Of a stretch of DNA of 64,000 nt, positions 21,360-33,300 are shown in pieces. Each line of letters begins with the position of its first letter. Position 1 is the first letter of the stretch. The DNA is from Lytechinus variegatus (lineage: Eukaryota > Echinodermata > Echinoidea > Temnopleuroida > Toxopneustidae). The position numbers and the translations under genes are program-made. The notes below the pieces were generated by a model. It was not told the DNA's origin. It searched no databases and saw only the letters and a program-made list of their open reading frames with translations. The stretch covers positions 6,264,059-6,328,058 of the forward strand of contig NC_054744.1 in NCBI RefSeq assembly GCF_018143015.1, in the 5' to 3' direction.

Positions 21360-23281
21360 TTGAACAAACAATCTTAATTGTACTATGCTCACATTGCTCA
21401 GTATTCTCATCACTCTTTTGTTTTGTACTACCTCTTTTTCTTCTTCTTCCTAAGTGAGAACATGATTTGCTTTCAACATTTTAAAAGAGTCATTATCTTG
21501 AGCTAATTGATTGATTGATTTTAATGTGCTTTAAGTCTTTCTGTTCACAGCTGCTTTGAGTTTGTGATCATGCAGGCATGGGCATTTTATTTATTTAAAA
21601 AAAATCATGTTTATGTGATATTCTCATCTTATATCTGATTATGTTGAATGGTTTTATAACTTTCTTTCTTTGAGAGTATTTAACAACTTGATATGCAAAA
21701 TCATATGTATTCTTGTATAAAGGTCAGTGTGTAGAGTTTGTGAAATATTGTTATGTGTTTAAAGTATGCCAGTGTAAATATTAAAGAGTAGTTTATTTTA
21801 TTTCATCTGCATTCCAATTAGATTACTCTAGAGATAAACAGCTTAGTGTATTTTTATTTATGTGTTAACTTGATGTGTCACAAAGAAATGGCACTGCAGT
21901 TTTGTTATAATTCAAGCAGTACTGTTTAAAAAACATTTTGATTGTTATGTGTACATGTGAGAAAAATATTCTATTTAGGTAGTATCACACAAAATTACTC
22001 TAATATTGGCGTACTTAATTCTTTATTTATGCACTTGAATTGGAACTACTTTTTTATTCTAAAACAAAAGTTTAAAATTTAAGATTAAGATAGTAGATAA
22101 AATGATTGTGATGTTCAAACCCATTTGAAGTCAAATGAGAATCCAAAGTGTTGATTATACCATTTTATCATAAAAGCAAAACAACAAAGCAGAAGGATAC
22201 AGCTGGTCTGACCCTTTGGTGTTGTTGAGAATTTTAAAAAAATTGTGATTTTTTTTTTCAAGCTTTTGATATTAATTCAAAAATTTATGACTGAATTGGT
22301 GTGAACAAATTGCGATAATCAACTTCATTACATGTATTTACTTAAATATGAGGCTTAGCTATGGGAAAGTAGATGATTTGGATATTAAACTACCCTTTTA
22401 TCAGATGAAATGAAAATTACAATTGTGCTATAAATTTCTAAAATAGGGGAGTATCATTTGATCAAATCTGGTTCACAAAAAGATTAAGTACAAATGAATT
22501 TTGTATAATTTATTGTCTCTTCAATGTGTAGAGCAAAAAGGACTTCGTTTGATGTGACTTGTATACGTACATGTTGCTCTGTGCACATAATCTGTCTACA
22601 TAAGTACTCGTATTTGTTGAAAATAACACTTGATTCATCCTCATTTTAAATCATTCTCGTGAAATTATGACAATATGGTATATATTGGTCTCATGCAAAT
22701 TTCATATTCTTTGTGCTCAACCCTTAACTTTGATTTCATTGAATGTAGCTTACATGTACATAATACACGGACAAAAGTTATTTTTCAATCATCATACAAC
22801 AATATTTGATTTTTTTTTGCTATTATTAATATTGATGCTCTATCATACATGTAGTATTATTGATGCTTATCAATCAATTGTGCCTTTAAAAAGTGATTTA
22901 TTGACTATACGAGTGTTTGTGATCACCTTGACTTGTTATTGATGTCTATTTTGCACAAAATCTTCATGTATACAAACTAGGGGTAGAATACACTGTACAG
23001 TGAAATTTTTAGCCAATGGTATGTCTTGCGACATATAAAATTGAATTTGGATTAATCTATTGATGTTAATTTAGTGTCTTGTGTAGAGCATTATAAGAAG
23101 TCATCCTTGATGCCATATTTTTTTTCTTCTCAAAAGCAGAAAACACGGTAGGAGCACATTACTAATGGTTTGATGAAAATTGAAGAATGACAGAGTAAAA
23201 AGTTTTGTAAAAAAAAATCAAATCAACATGTGTGACATCACAAGTTATTCTCCTATTATGTCATGAATCATACGAAATCAG

Positions 23282-23671
23282 GGGGGTGTTTCACAAAGGG
23301 CAATTCCATAAAATAATCAACCTTTTTGTACGTCCGACCACCATTTTTCTCAAGTTTTACTTCACTTCATAAACTGACCAAGTCATGGTCACTTGAGAGC
23401 ATTAGAGACTGTCAAAAGAAGAAGAGATCATAGAAAATTTCATGAAGGTCCCACATATAGGGGGTTGGACGTATATATTTTATGGAATCGCCCCAAAGAA
23501 AAGCATGACTTGGCGTCGCACTTAAATGCCAACGTGTACAAGATATGCAACGTGCAATCTTATTGATCAATACATAGTAGTGCGCATCCTCTTCTCATGA
23601 TCTGACCAATGACATTTAGACTTTTAAGTGAGATTCTTAAAGTCATACTTAAAGCTTTGTGAAACACCCCC
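23282..23671. mobile_element. GGGTGTTTCA foldback element interrupted by another MITE
   Basis: Outer ends 'ggggtgtttcacaaag' and 'ctttgtgaaacacccc'. The left arm is split by the GGGC-ended element 23298-23494; the remainder has the 'cttttaagtgagattcttaa' inner part. Same outer family as 1257-1426. Confidence 0.75.
23298..23494 (+). mobile_element. GGGCAATTCCA-ended MITE, copy 2, nested
   Basis: Inverted ends 'gggcaattccataaaat' and 'attttatggaatcgcccc'; the word AAAG on both sides may be a target duplication. A reverse copy is at 52786-52982 (shares 'gaccaagtcatggtca' in inverse). Confidence 0.8.
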
Positions 23672-25277
23672 TGATAACATCTCATCATGAACCATTAAGA
23701 AGTGTCAAATTATAAGATTATATCAAATAACTTATGTGGGAGCTGCTCACATTTTACACCACAAAAATTAACATCAAGAATTCATTACCTTTTTGTTCAA
23801 TTTTGTGGATTTTTGCCTTAATGATGAATGTTTCACTCATTTTTCTGCTTGTAATAAAATTGTATGACATGTATATGATAATATATCAAGATGGACTTTC
23901 CTTTAATTCTTTGGAAGATAAATGTCTGTTTCATATTAACACATTCATTGGAAAAAAGATACATAAAATGTAACTATTAGAGATCATAGATGTGATATAT
24001 GCAGTTTACAAAGTTTAAGTTATATTTGGTATATTTTATTGTGATCTTAGATATAAAGTGTGCGTGAGGTATAATGTTTTGTTTTAAAGATTGTTGTAAT
24101 TAATGTATTTCATTTATTTATATTTTTTTGAAAAAGTTCAATTTAACAAGAATGTTAAAGACAATTTGACTTCATACGGCAACCCAACCCTTTCAATAAT
24201 TTTATTGGCATTGTAGCAGAATCTGAATGATTATTTTGGAGTAAACCAGACCAATAATATGGAAGGTTTGAAACAAAAAATAGCGATGTCTAATTTTCAG
24301 TGAATTGTAGTGCAATATGCCTGTATCTAAAATGTGTCACCACCAAAATATTATATATTTTTTAGGTTTCCTTTACATATAGGCTCAACAAACTGCCATT
24401 GAATTTGGGTAGCTACTCTAGTATGTGAAAAGGATTATTGATGCAAACAGGTTTCTAGTAAATGCTCCTTAATCATACTCTGAAAATCTTATCATTTTAT
24501 GTGTTTTTTTAATGATAAATGTAAGTCTTGAAATTCCCCATTTATATTGGTTCTTATGGATATCCACTAATTAATAAAACTGGTAGTATGCATGTTACGT
24601 TCAGGTTCAAAGTCAGGTTAAACATACACTTTGACTAATGTCTGTTGGTAAGATGTTTGTTTGAATATTGCCATAATAATAATTGAAGTGGGGGGGGGGG
24701 GTTATGTTCTTAATCTACCAAGTAATGGGGTTCCCCTTTCTTTTTTTTGGAGGGGGGGGGGTTACCATGTACTAAACCTAATCAACTGTGCTATCATTTG
24801 TTGTGTGCTGTTTAACTAACTACCTTTTACTGTTCATTTGTCAAGTGTGCAATATGTTGATGCTTTTGTGATAATTTGATTAAATTTTGTCATGCTTCAG
24901 TTAAAAAAAAGATACATGTATTGTCATTTACGGTCATTTTTACTAATGGGATACAGAGAGAGAGAGAGTGAAGCAGCCTGGTGAGATGTGGGGAGAGAAA
25001 GATAAAGTGAGAGGGGGAGAAAGAAGAGGGAGAGCGTGAGAGAAGTGAGGGTTGGGAGTGAGGGCGTAGATAAATGGGAGGGGTCATAGACATTGATGTG
25101 TTTTTATGTCCAGTTAGGGTTTTATAAATCATTTAAGATATGAAATTATGAAATTTTATTCATCCTAAACTTTTGATTTACAACAATATCTACATTGTAA
25201 GATGTATGGTCACTTAATAATTAAGATTTTTTAAGATAGAAAAAGTGTGGGCAAAATGTGTCTTGCTTACTTCTTCT

Positions 25278-25842
25278 TTAAAGGACAAGTCCACCTCAAC
25301 AAAAAGTTGATTTGAAAAAAGAAAAATCCAAGAATAACACTGAAAATTTCATAAATATTGGATGTAAAATAAGAATGTTATGACAGTTTAAAATTTTCCT
25401 TATTTTCACAAAACAGTTCTATGCACATCCTAGTTGGTATGCAAATGAGGCGACTGATGACATCATTCACTCACTATTTCTTTTTGTATTTTATTAAATA
25501 GAATATTTTAATTTCTTCACTCATGGAAAGGGAGTTTTATTTCTCCCTGAACCTGTGGAATTACCATGGTTTTAACATTATGTGGTTCAGTCAAGTTGGT
25601 CCTTATTGTCAAATTTGTAAAGATTGAAATATTGCATAATTCAAACAATCATAAAAAGAAATAGGGAGGGACATCAACTGTCGTTTGCATATCGCTGATT
25701 ACTATTTTGTGATAAAAACCTTTAAAATGTCATAACTTTCTTATTTTACATCCGATTTGGATGAAATTTTCAGTGTTATGTTTGTTGGATTTTTCTCTTT
25801 TGATTCAGATAAATATTATTCCGGGGTTGATGTGACCTTTAA
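25278..25842. mobile_element. GGACAAGTCCACC foldback element, copy 2
   Basis: Begins 'tttaaaggacaagtccacc' and ends 'gttgatgtgacctttaa'. Inner arms 'ggatgtaaaataaga' pair with 'tcttattttacatcc'. Lies about 1.1 kb upstream of the SLC35F6 promoter region. Confidence 0.85.
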
Positions 25843-25989
25843 AGTATACATGATTAATACCCGATTTCCACTGTTCGATCTGTTACGATTGGCCTTTTTA
25901 GCGAAGATTTTTTAGCTGTCCAAACTTTCTTTTACAATCACCATTGTCACAATTGACCTCAAGATCTGATAAGATCCGGCACAATCATA

Positions 25990-26636
25990 ATCAGAGGCGT
26001 CGATTATGGGGGGGGGCAGGGGGGCGATCGCCCCACCAATGAAAATATTGGGGGGGGCAAACGTATCATTTTGCCCCCCCCCCAATAATTCCGCATGTGC
26101 TAAAAATAAAATAAGATTGTAATGTTACACAGAAATCAGCAAGCGAGATTGAGATACACAACTCGTTCTTCGTCTAAAATCGTGCTCAAAATGTCCACTT
26201 TTCAGATTGGAATATCAAAAAATTTCAGCTCGCGCTTCGCGCTTGCATCATTTTTGTAACAAAAACCCATACTTTCCATGATTAAATAGGTGAATATGGT
26301 CCCGTTGTTAGTTCTAACCCTCAAAATAACTCCCACTTCGATTTCCAATAATCTTTTGTTGGATATATATATCTTGTTCTTTATTAAAAACGTCCATTAA
26401 ACTCAATTTTTTTTTCAGATCGAAATATCAAAATTTTCAGCTCGCGCTTCGCGCTCGCATTAATCTGCTGGTGAGATATATATATATGTGTGTGTGTGTA
26501 TATATACATATATATATATATATGTACACATATATATAGGCATGTGTGTGTGTTTATGTGATCAAGCACCTTTGGAAAATTGATTCATAATTTTGCCCCC
26601 CCAATCTGAAAAATGGATCGGCGCCCCTGATTATAA
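25990..26636. mobile_element. GGGGCGCCGAT-type element with CT-rich/GC repeats
   Basis: Ends 'taatcagaggcgtcgat' and 'gatcggcgcccctgatta' are inverted. Inside are G/C runs, a direct repeat 'ttcagctcgcgcttcgcgct' (about 26223 and 26437), and TA/TG microsatellites (26477-26552). Non-coding. Confidence 0.65.
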
Positions 26637-26978
26637 TTACCTCATAATTAAGAAAATGGTTTCAAATCTTAGCGCGAATCGTGATAGTGGAAACTAGGGA
26701 TTAATCACGTTATTTACTTTGTCATTTTATGCTTATAAAAACCGAAGCTTGAACTCTTTACTGACTCATAAAACTCGATTGGTAAAAACAAACTTGCTTG
26801 ACTCTCTTTTTCATCCCTTCTTTCTTTTCCTTTGTCTTTTTTGTTCTTCCCTCTGTTTCTATATTCATTTATTTTACCGATTCATCTTCAACTTTTCCAT
26901 TAATTTGTCGATTTTGTTACTCGATTTTTTGTTTTCCTTCCCGGGTTTTCCTTCTCAAAAGGCAACTCAACTAGAAAT

Positions 26979-27209
26979 GGGCGGGGCGTGATCTGTCAAG
27001 CAATATAAATGGACTGTACTCGTCATTGTCATGTGATCAGAGTGCTCATGATCATGTGACTGCGAGATTTCTTGGGCAATTCGCGCTCGGTTATTAGCGA
27101 GCGCTCGGATCGCTGCTGCCGGGAACTGTCCCGATGATTTTTGTGGCGTGTCGCTAGTAAAATTAAGTTCAGGCTGCTGTCGGCTGGGTTGAGGAAGTCG
27201 AGATCCAAG
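26979..27209 (+). promoter_or_regulatory. SLC35F6: SLC35F6 promoter and 5' UTR candidate
   Basis: Upstream of the SLC35F6 ATG are a GC box (gggcggggc, 26979-26987), a TATA-like TATAAAT (27004-27010), and two identical M-box/E-box octamers TCATGTGA (27029-27036, 27052-27059). From about 27060 the sequence is more CpG-rich than its surroundings. The start site is not known. If it lies about 30 bp after the TATA-like box, the octamers fall at or just after it. A short upstream ORF (ATG 27134 to TAG 27155-27157, 7 codons) precedes the main ATG. Motif function is inferred. Confidence 0.45.
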
Positions 27210-27304
27210 ATGGGACTGTCGTGCTACCAGATTCTACTAGCTGTAGGAATGCTTGTTACAGGAAGCATCAATACTCTAAGCAAGAAAGCCCAGAATGACT
27301 GTCA
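27210..27304 (+). CDS. SLC35F6: SLC35F6 exon 1 (residues 1-32)
   Basis: ATG in a good context (ccaagATGG). Encodes the first membrane helix, 'YQILLAVGMLVTGSINTLSK', nearly matching the vertebrate N terminus. Donor TGTCA|gtgagt; CA joins T of exon 2 to give His. Intron 1 (27305-30442) holds a SINE, a terminal-inverted-repeat element and an antisense retrotransposon relic. Confidence 0.95.
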
Positions 27305-30300
27305 GTGAGTTATATAATGAATGCTCGATCTTTCAACTAATTTATAAAGTTATTTCTGTTCTGGAGATTATATATTCCTCCATTTCGACTTTCGAGATGG
27401 GCTGCAGATGATTACTTAGTCTGTCAACAACAAATCTCAACTGCATATAGACTATATAGACTTACTACTCCACTTCTATTCTAAAATATACAAATTTGTA
27501 ATTACAACTCTGTTTTACTTGTCTATACTCTTAGTCTTTGATAAAAAGTAAAAAAGAAAAAACTTACGTGTGTCATATTCGGAGGAGCGATAGCTCAGTC
27601 GGTAGAGCGGGGTTTCGGATTCCAGTGACCCGGGTTCAATTCCCAAGTGGTTCGCTAGTGCCCTGTAAGGCATTTATCCTCATTACCCATAGTACCAGGT
27701 CCCTCAGAGAGGACCTTAAGGCAAGCCTTTGGTCCCCTGGTTGTTGCTTGCTCACAGGCATTCGTGCTTTCTTAGCAGTCAGGTAAAAAAAACCTCTGTA
27801 TGGTAGGGGGTCCTAAAGCTGCGCGGGTCCTAAAGCTACGCACCACTCATCGCGCATGCAGTTTTCAATGGCAAATGCGCACTCTGTGTGTGGAACTGTG
27901 ACTGCAGAGTGATGAACAATTCCTATTAATTTTTTTCTACAGAGGCTGCAGTAAATCTCTAAATGCAGAGAAAACCAACAACTGTTAGGAAGTTTGGAGT
28001 TATATTCGCTTTAATTTTATATTATCCTATAATAATTTGAATATATTTTAGAAATTGAGGCACAGGAAATACTATTTTTTTGCATGATAAATCGAGTGCG
28101 TAGCTTTAGGACCCCTTCTACATCGGGCGGCGAAATCAAGAGGTGTTCGAAAAACACGACGGGATTTTCGTATTAGTGAGTTTTGTGATATTTTCTACTT
28201 GGCTAATTATCTTTAGAATGTTTGCCACAAATTAGTGAAATATAATTTGTTGAAATATCAAAATTGGGACAGTTTTTATTGTTTGAAAACAAAGTGCGTA
28301 GCTTTAGGTCCCCCCATCATATAATTACATAATTACCGGATGTACTGGAAAAATGCAGAAAGCTGCAGCCAAGTTTCCAAGTCTAGCTTTCGTCCAAGCT
28401 CAATCTTCTTCCACAAGTATTAATAATGTGTTACACTTACAGTGTCAGTGTACATGGTGCAATAGCCATCTTTTTTGTCAAATCAATTCATTCCCAGTGA
28501 CTGTACCATTCTCTATTCCAGAACTTATCAAGCCTGGCTTTGAAGGAGTTTACAGATGGAGCAGAGACAACTTCATTTGGTAACGAGTTCCAGTCATGCA
28601 CTATTCTGGCTCCGAAGGCATTTGCTCTTACATCCAGTCTATTTCTTTTTTTGAAGAGTTTAAATGGGTGACCACGGGTTGCCTCAACAGTAATAGACGA
28701 GAAGAACATATCCTTGTCAAGCCAGTCAATTCCATGCATTATTTTATAAGTCTGGATCATGTCACCTCTTCTCATTCTGTATTGCAGGGATGGTAGTTTT
28801 AGGGCTCGAAGTCTGTCTCCATAGTTTAGCATTGCCAAGGATGGTATGAGTTTTGTTGCTCTTCTTTGTACTGTCTCAATCTCTTTCATGTCTGTCTTGT
28901 GTCTTGGGTGCAAACTGCATTCCCATATTCGAGGATTGGTCGTACAAGACCCTTGAAGAGTTTTGGAATTGTATCCCTATCCCTGGTGAGGAAGGTTCTC
29001 TTGATGATTGCAAGTACTCGGCTAGCTTTCATGACAGCTGAAGCAACATGTGTGTGGAATTTCAGTTCCGAGTCCACGATAATGCCCAGGTCTCTTTCTT
29101 CTGACACTTCCTCAAGAGTAGTTCCATCAAGGCTGTAGTTGTAATGCAGGCTGTTTCTCCCAATGTGTAAGAACTTACATTTTGCTATGTTGAACTGAAG
29201 CTGCCATTCTTCAGACAATTTGATAAGGTTATCTAGATCGGCTTGCAGGATTTCACAGTCAGCATTTGTTACTATTTCTCTGAAGATCTTGGTATCATCT
29301 GCGTATATTCGGACTAGACTTGTAACTATCTCTGGCAGGTCATTGATAAAAATAAAAAAAATTGTTGGCCCGAGGACACTTCCCTGCGGTATTCCACTCT
29401 TTACTTGACTCCACTTTGATATCTGGCCATTGATAACAACTCTCTGCCTACGCCCCGTCAGAAAAGCATGGAACCAGTCCTCCAGCTTGCCATATATTCC
29501 ATATGCTTTGAGTATGCTTTGAGTTTGCTTAAAAGACGTTCATAATATGAAGGTTCAACCACTGACAGTGGCTCATGAGAGGACTGTTACTGATGATGGT
29601 GATTTTTTTTATGGTGATATGAATAATTGGAATCCGGTATAATTGTCACTGACAATGTCATGCACGTGTTGTCAAAATATTTTTTCTGTTCTGATGAAAC
29701 AAGCATGAACAAGTGACCCAATTTAGGGTAGGCACTGGCACTAAATTTGTGCTGTAGTGTAGACATGTGAGCTCTCTAAAAGTCAATACTGGAGTTGGCC
29801 CCAACTGTTCTTTTGAATGTTTTAAATTTGAGTGAACCATGTAGTTACGTGTAGCGCGTCATCCTTTTAGAGTCATACACAGTCCTAGTACTAGCACAAA
29901 GACTGTAAAATGCCTATTTTTAGCCACTATCCTACACAGTATAGGGACCAGTATTCATACATGCATTGAGTGACTACATCATTTCAAGCACATTTCATGG
30001 AGTATTTAAGCCTTATTTAACTATTTAGGAAATTTTGAAGTTGAGCAATGTCTTTGATAATATTGCTAATAATATCAAGGCAAAGCATTTTAGTAGAAAT
30101 GCTATTCCTTTTTTTTTTGGAGAATCTATAAAGATTCCTCCTAATGAATTCAATAATTATGCTAAATTATTTCCATTTTCTAAGGATTGGAACTCAATGT
30201 AATGTAGATCTAATGCTAGATCTATAGCTTCAACTGTGAATTCTGCTGGCATGGCTGGAATTCATCTAGAGAGAAACAAAACTAAAAAAAATAAAATGTT

Positions 30301-33300
30301 CAAAACAGATTTCTGTGGTCTATATTGTTTCATCTTCATACAGTATGTTGGGAACATGACAATCCATTAGTTTTAAAAATAACAAAAGTGTATACTTCAT
30401 GTCTTCATCCATTTTATATCCTCATGTTTTTCATTTGTGTAGTGTGAAGGGAGTGGCCATTCCCCAAGGGCCGAATGGAACAAAGACTGCAACAGAGCAT
30501 GAATTTGATCATCCCTGGTTTCAAACCATCATCATGTTCATGGGTGAATATACATAATGGTTCATTTAATTAATCAAAGATTTATAGTTTCATGCAATAC
30601 AAAAATAGTAATATATTGTAGGTATTTTCCTTAGTGGTCTCTCACATTTACAAACAATGTGATTCTCTCTTCTTCCCTTTCATATTTGAAACCTTTTAAT
30701 TCTTCCCATCCAGGGGTGGATCCAGGATTTTCCGAAGGGGGAGGGCATTTCTTACAGGAAAATTTTGACAACCCTCCCCCAAAAAGGTCTTCACTCCCAA
30801 ATTCCCAAATCGATGTGATGAAAAAATGAAAATTGTGGTGCTCTCAAGGGGGGGAGGCAAGGGCCAGATGTGGCCCCCCAGATCTGCCAATTTTCCCATC
30901 CCCCTCTCCCTTTCACTCTCCCTAGCTTTTTCTTACCCTCTTTGATTGTGCTCTCCCTTTATATAGATCTCTTTTCTTTCTCTCCCACTCTCTTTCCCTC
31001 TATCTTCAATTACCTTGTTTTCATTTTATCTCATTTTTAGTAGAAGGTGTTTCGTAATCTCCTTAGCTTCCCTTCCCTGTTCCCCTTCTCTCATTTTAAT
31101 TTCATCTCACCCCTCTTCATTTAAACAAGCCTGTACCTGGGGATTTTTTTTTTTTTGGGGGGGGGGGTCGATAATTCGATTAAAACCCCCTAATTTTTTT
31201 AAAGCAAGAAAAACAGTTTTGGGTGGTGAAAATGCCCAACAATTTTACATTTCGACTGTGGACCTTTATGTTGTATTGCTTGTCAATTTTTTTGGAGACG
31301 AAATGGCCAACAGTTTATATGTTTATTCATTTTCTTTTCTTTTTTTGGGGGGGGGGGTTGTCAAATTTTTCAGCCAAGGAATAGAGAGAATCAAACCTAA
31401 TTGAAAACCCAGGCTAGAGTGCTGCATTCATGTATTGGGAATTTACGATTTGGATGATGTCAATTTGAATTTCAATTTCTCATAAGAATGCTCATGTTTT
31501 CATTTTTATGAAATCTATATGTTTCAAGAAATGCATTTAAATTTATTGAATGAGAAAATATTGATAAAATGGTCTTTCTTGCTGATATAATTAGCCTTTA
31601 TAAGTTTATATCATCATGTTCATCTGTCAACTCGGTGTCCATATTCTCTCAGCAATGAATATTATCAAGTGTATCAAGTCAAACTGAATACATGATATCA
31701 AATATTGAATTGGAGTTTGTTAAAAATTATAATAATAATTAATAATAATAATTGTAAATTTATATTGCGCAATTTCTATTTGGATATACTCAACTGCGCA
31801 TTACAATACATAGCAGATAAACAGAAAAACAATTATTAACAGGATACGCAAAAATTTTAAAAGTAAAATTAAGTTCGCTAAATTAATCGAAGAAAATAAG
31901 TAAAGATTAATCATTTCTACAAAATACATAACCAAAAACATGAAAAAGTGACTTCTTTTTTAAAAACTATCTTGGAAGAGGTGGGATTTCAGTTTGGTTT
32001 TAAATAAGTTGACAGAGGATGCAAAAATTATAGCTTGCATTTAAATTATTTACGTAGATGAAAAGACATTTTTACTCATTATGTTCGTTCATTTCTGTCT
32101 CCCCAGGGGAAAGCTTGTGCTTGTTGGGATTGCTGATTGCCAGACGTCATGAAAGAGAGGCATTTAGAAGACAGGTAAAGTGAGAGTAAAGTTAAACTTT
32201 TTTTGTTACTTTCATGTAAGAAAAAAAAAGACTGACTTTCTGCTGCACTGTAGTTATTGGCAATAGGCATAATTTTATGACACTGTGAAACATTAGGTAT
32301 TATTCTGTTTCTGTTTGTGGTAACTCCCATAGGAACTTGGCAGGACAGCATTTTGCTGGTAAACGTCAAGCTGGTATATAACCAATTACCTGGGAAACAT
32401 TTCATGTCTAGGTTAATCAGTCATAGTGGCTGACATAATAGACAACAGATATCACTCTTCGACCTCACAATCCTGCGATTATGAGTCCAATGCTCTAACC
32501 ACTGGAACACACGACCCGTGTATTATGGATACTCTGATTTTCATATTTTGCAATAATTTTATAAAAAGTAAAGAAGACATAGGAAAAGAGAAAAGAAGAG
32601 GAAATGAAGAGATTGAAAGAAAAGACAAGAGTTGAAGAGAGGAGAGGGGCAAGGTGAGGAAGGGGAGAAGGGAGAGGCTGTGAAATCATAGAAATTTGCT
32701 GGTCACTGGTTATTTTTATATCTCAAGGAACACATTTAATGTGATGATGACATAGCGTATTTCATTCATTTCATTTGTTTCCATATCCATCCAGCAAACA
32801 AATATAATTCAAGTAAATACCAAAGTAAGCATTGTTAAAAAAATGTAAAGCATTCAAATTAAATTTAACAACCAGGGGCCGTATTCTGAAAATTGTCGTA
32901 AGAGAAATATTCTTGTATCTTTAGAGTTACGATAAAATCCGTATTCCGAAAATTGTCTTAACTTTTCTTGTAACTTTTCTTGTAACTTTCACTGAGTGCG
33001 TATGATGTCAGAGATATAATGATGCGTAAATACATAATCGGCGCATAATTATATCTCTGCGCAAGATAAAATATCAAGTTACAAGGTATTCTGAAAATTC
33101 TCTTATCTTTGCTTTCTCTTAACTTCCTTGGAAAATACAATGAAATTTACAAGAGGTGGGGGCTATTGTAACTTATTGTTGCATGCGATATTTGTCCGTC
33201 TGCAATAAGTATTTCTTGCTGCATCCGCAAGAACATCATGTTTTACCAAAGGAGACGTTCCAAAGACATAACGACGGATTGGTAGAATTTTCAGCAATTA

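Larger units (their letters stand above)
21360..25277. other. AT-rich intergenic stretch
   Basis: No gene recognised. Several AATAAA words could be late poly(A) signals of RGS9BP (for example 24573-24578). Includes the nested foldback at 23282-23671, G-runs near 24691 and 24754, and a GA-rich microsatellite at about 24955-25080. Confidence 0.4.

Noticed and set aside
26384..26569. ORF rich in Tyr, Ile, His and Thr
   Set aside because: Derived from TA/TG microsatellites.
28353..29408. Plus-strand ORFs over 28353-29408
   Set aside because: Shadows of the minus-strand reverse transcriptase relic.
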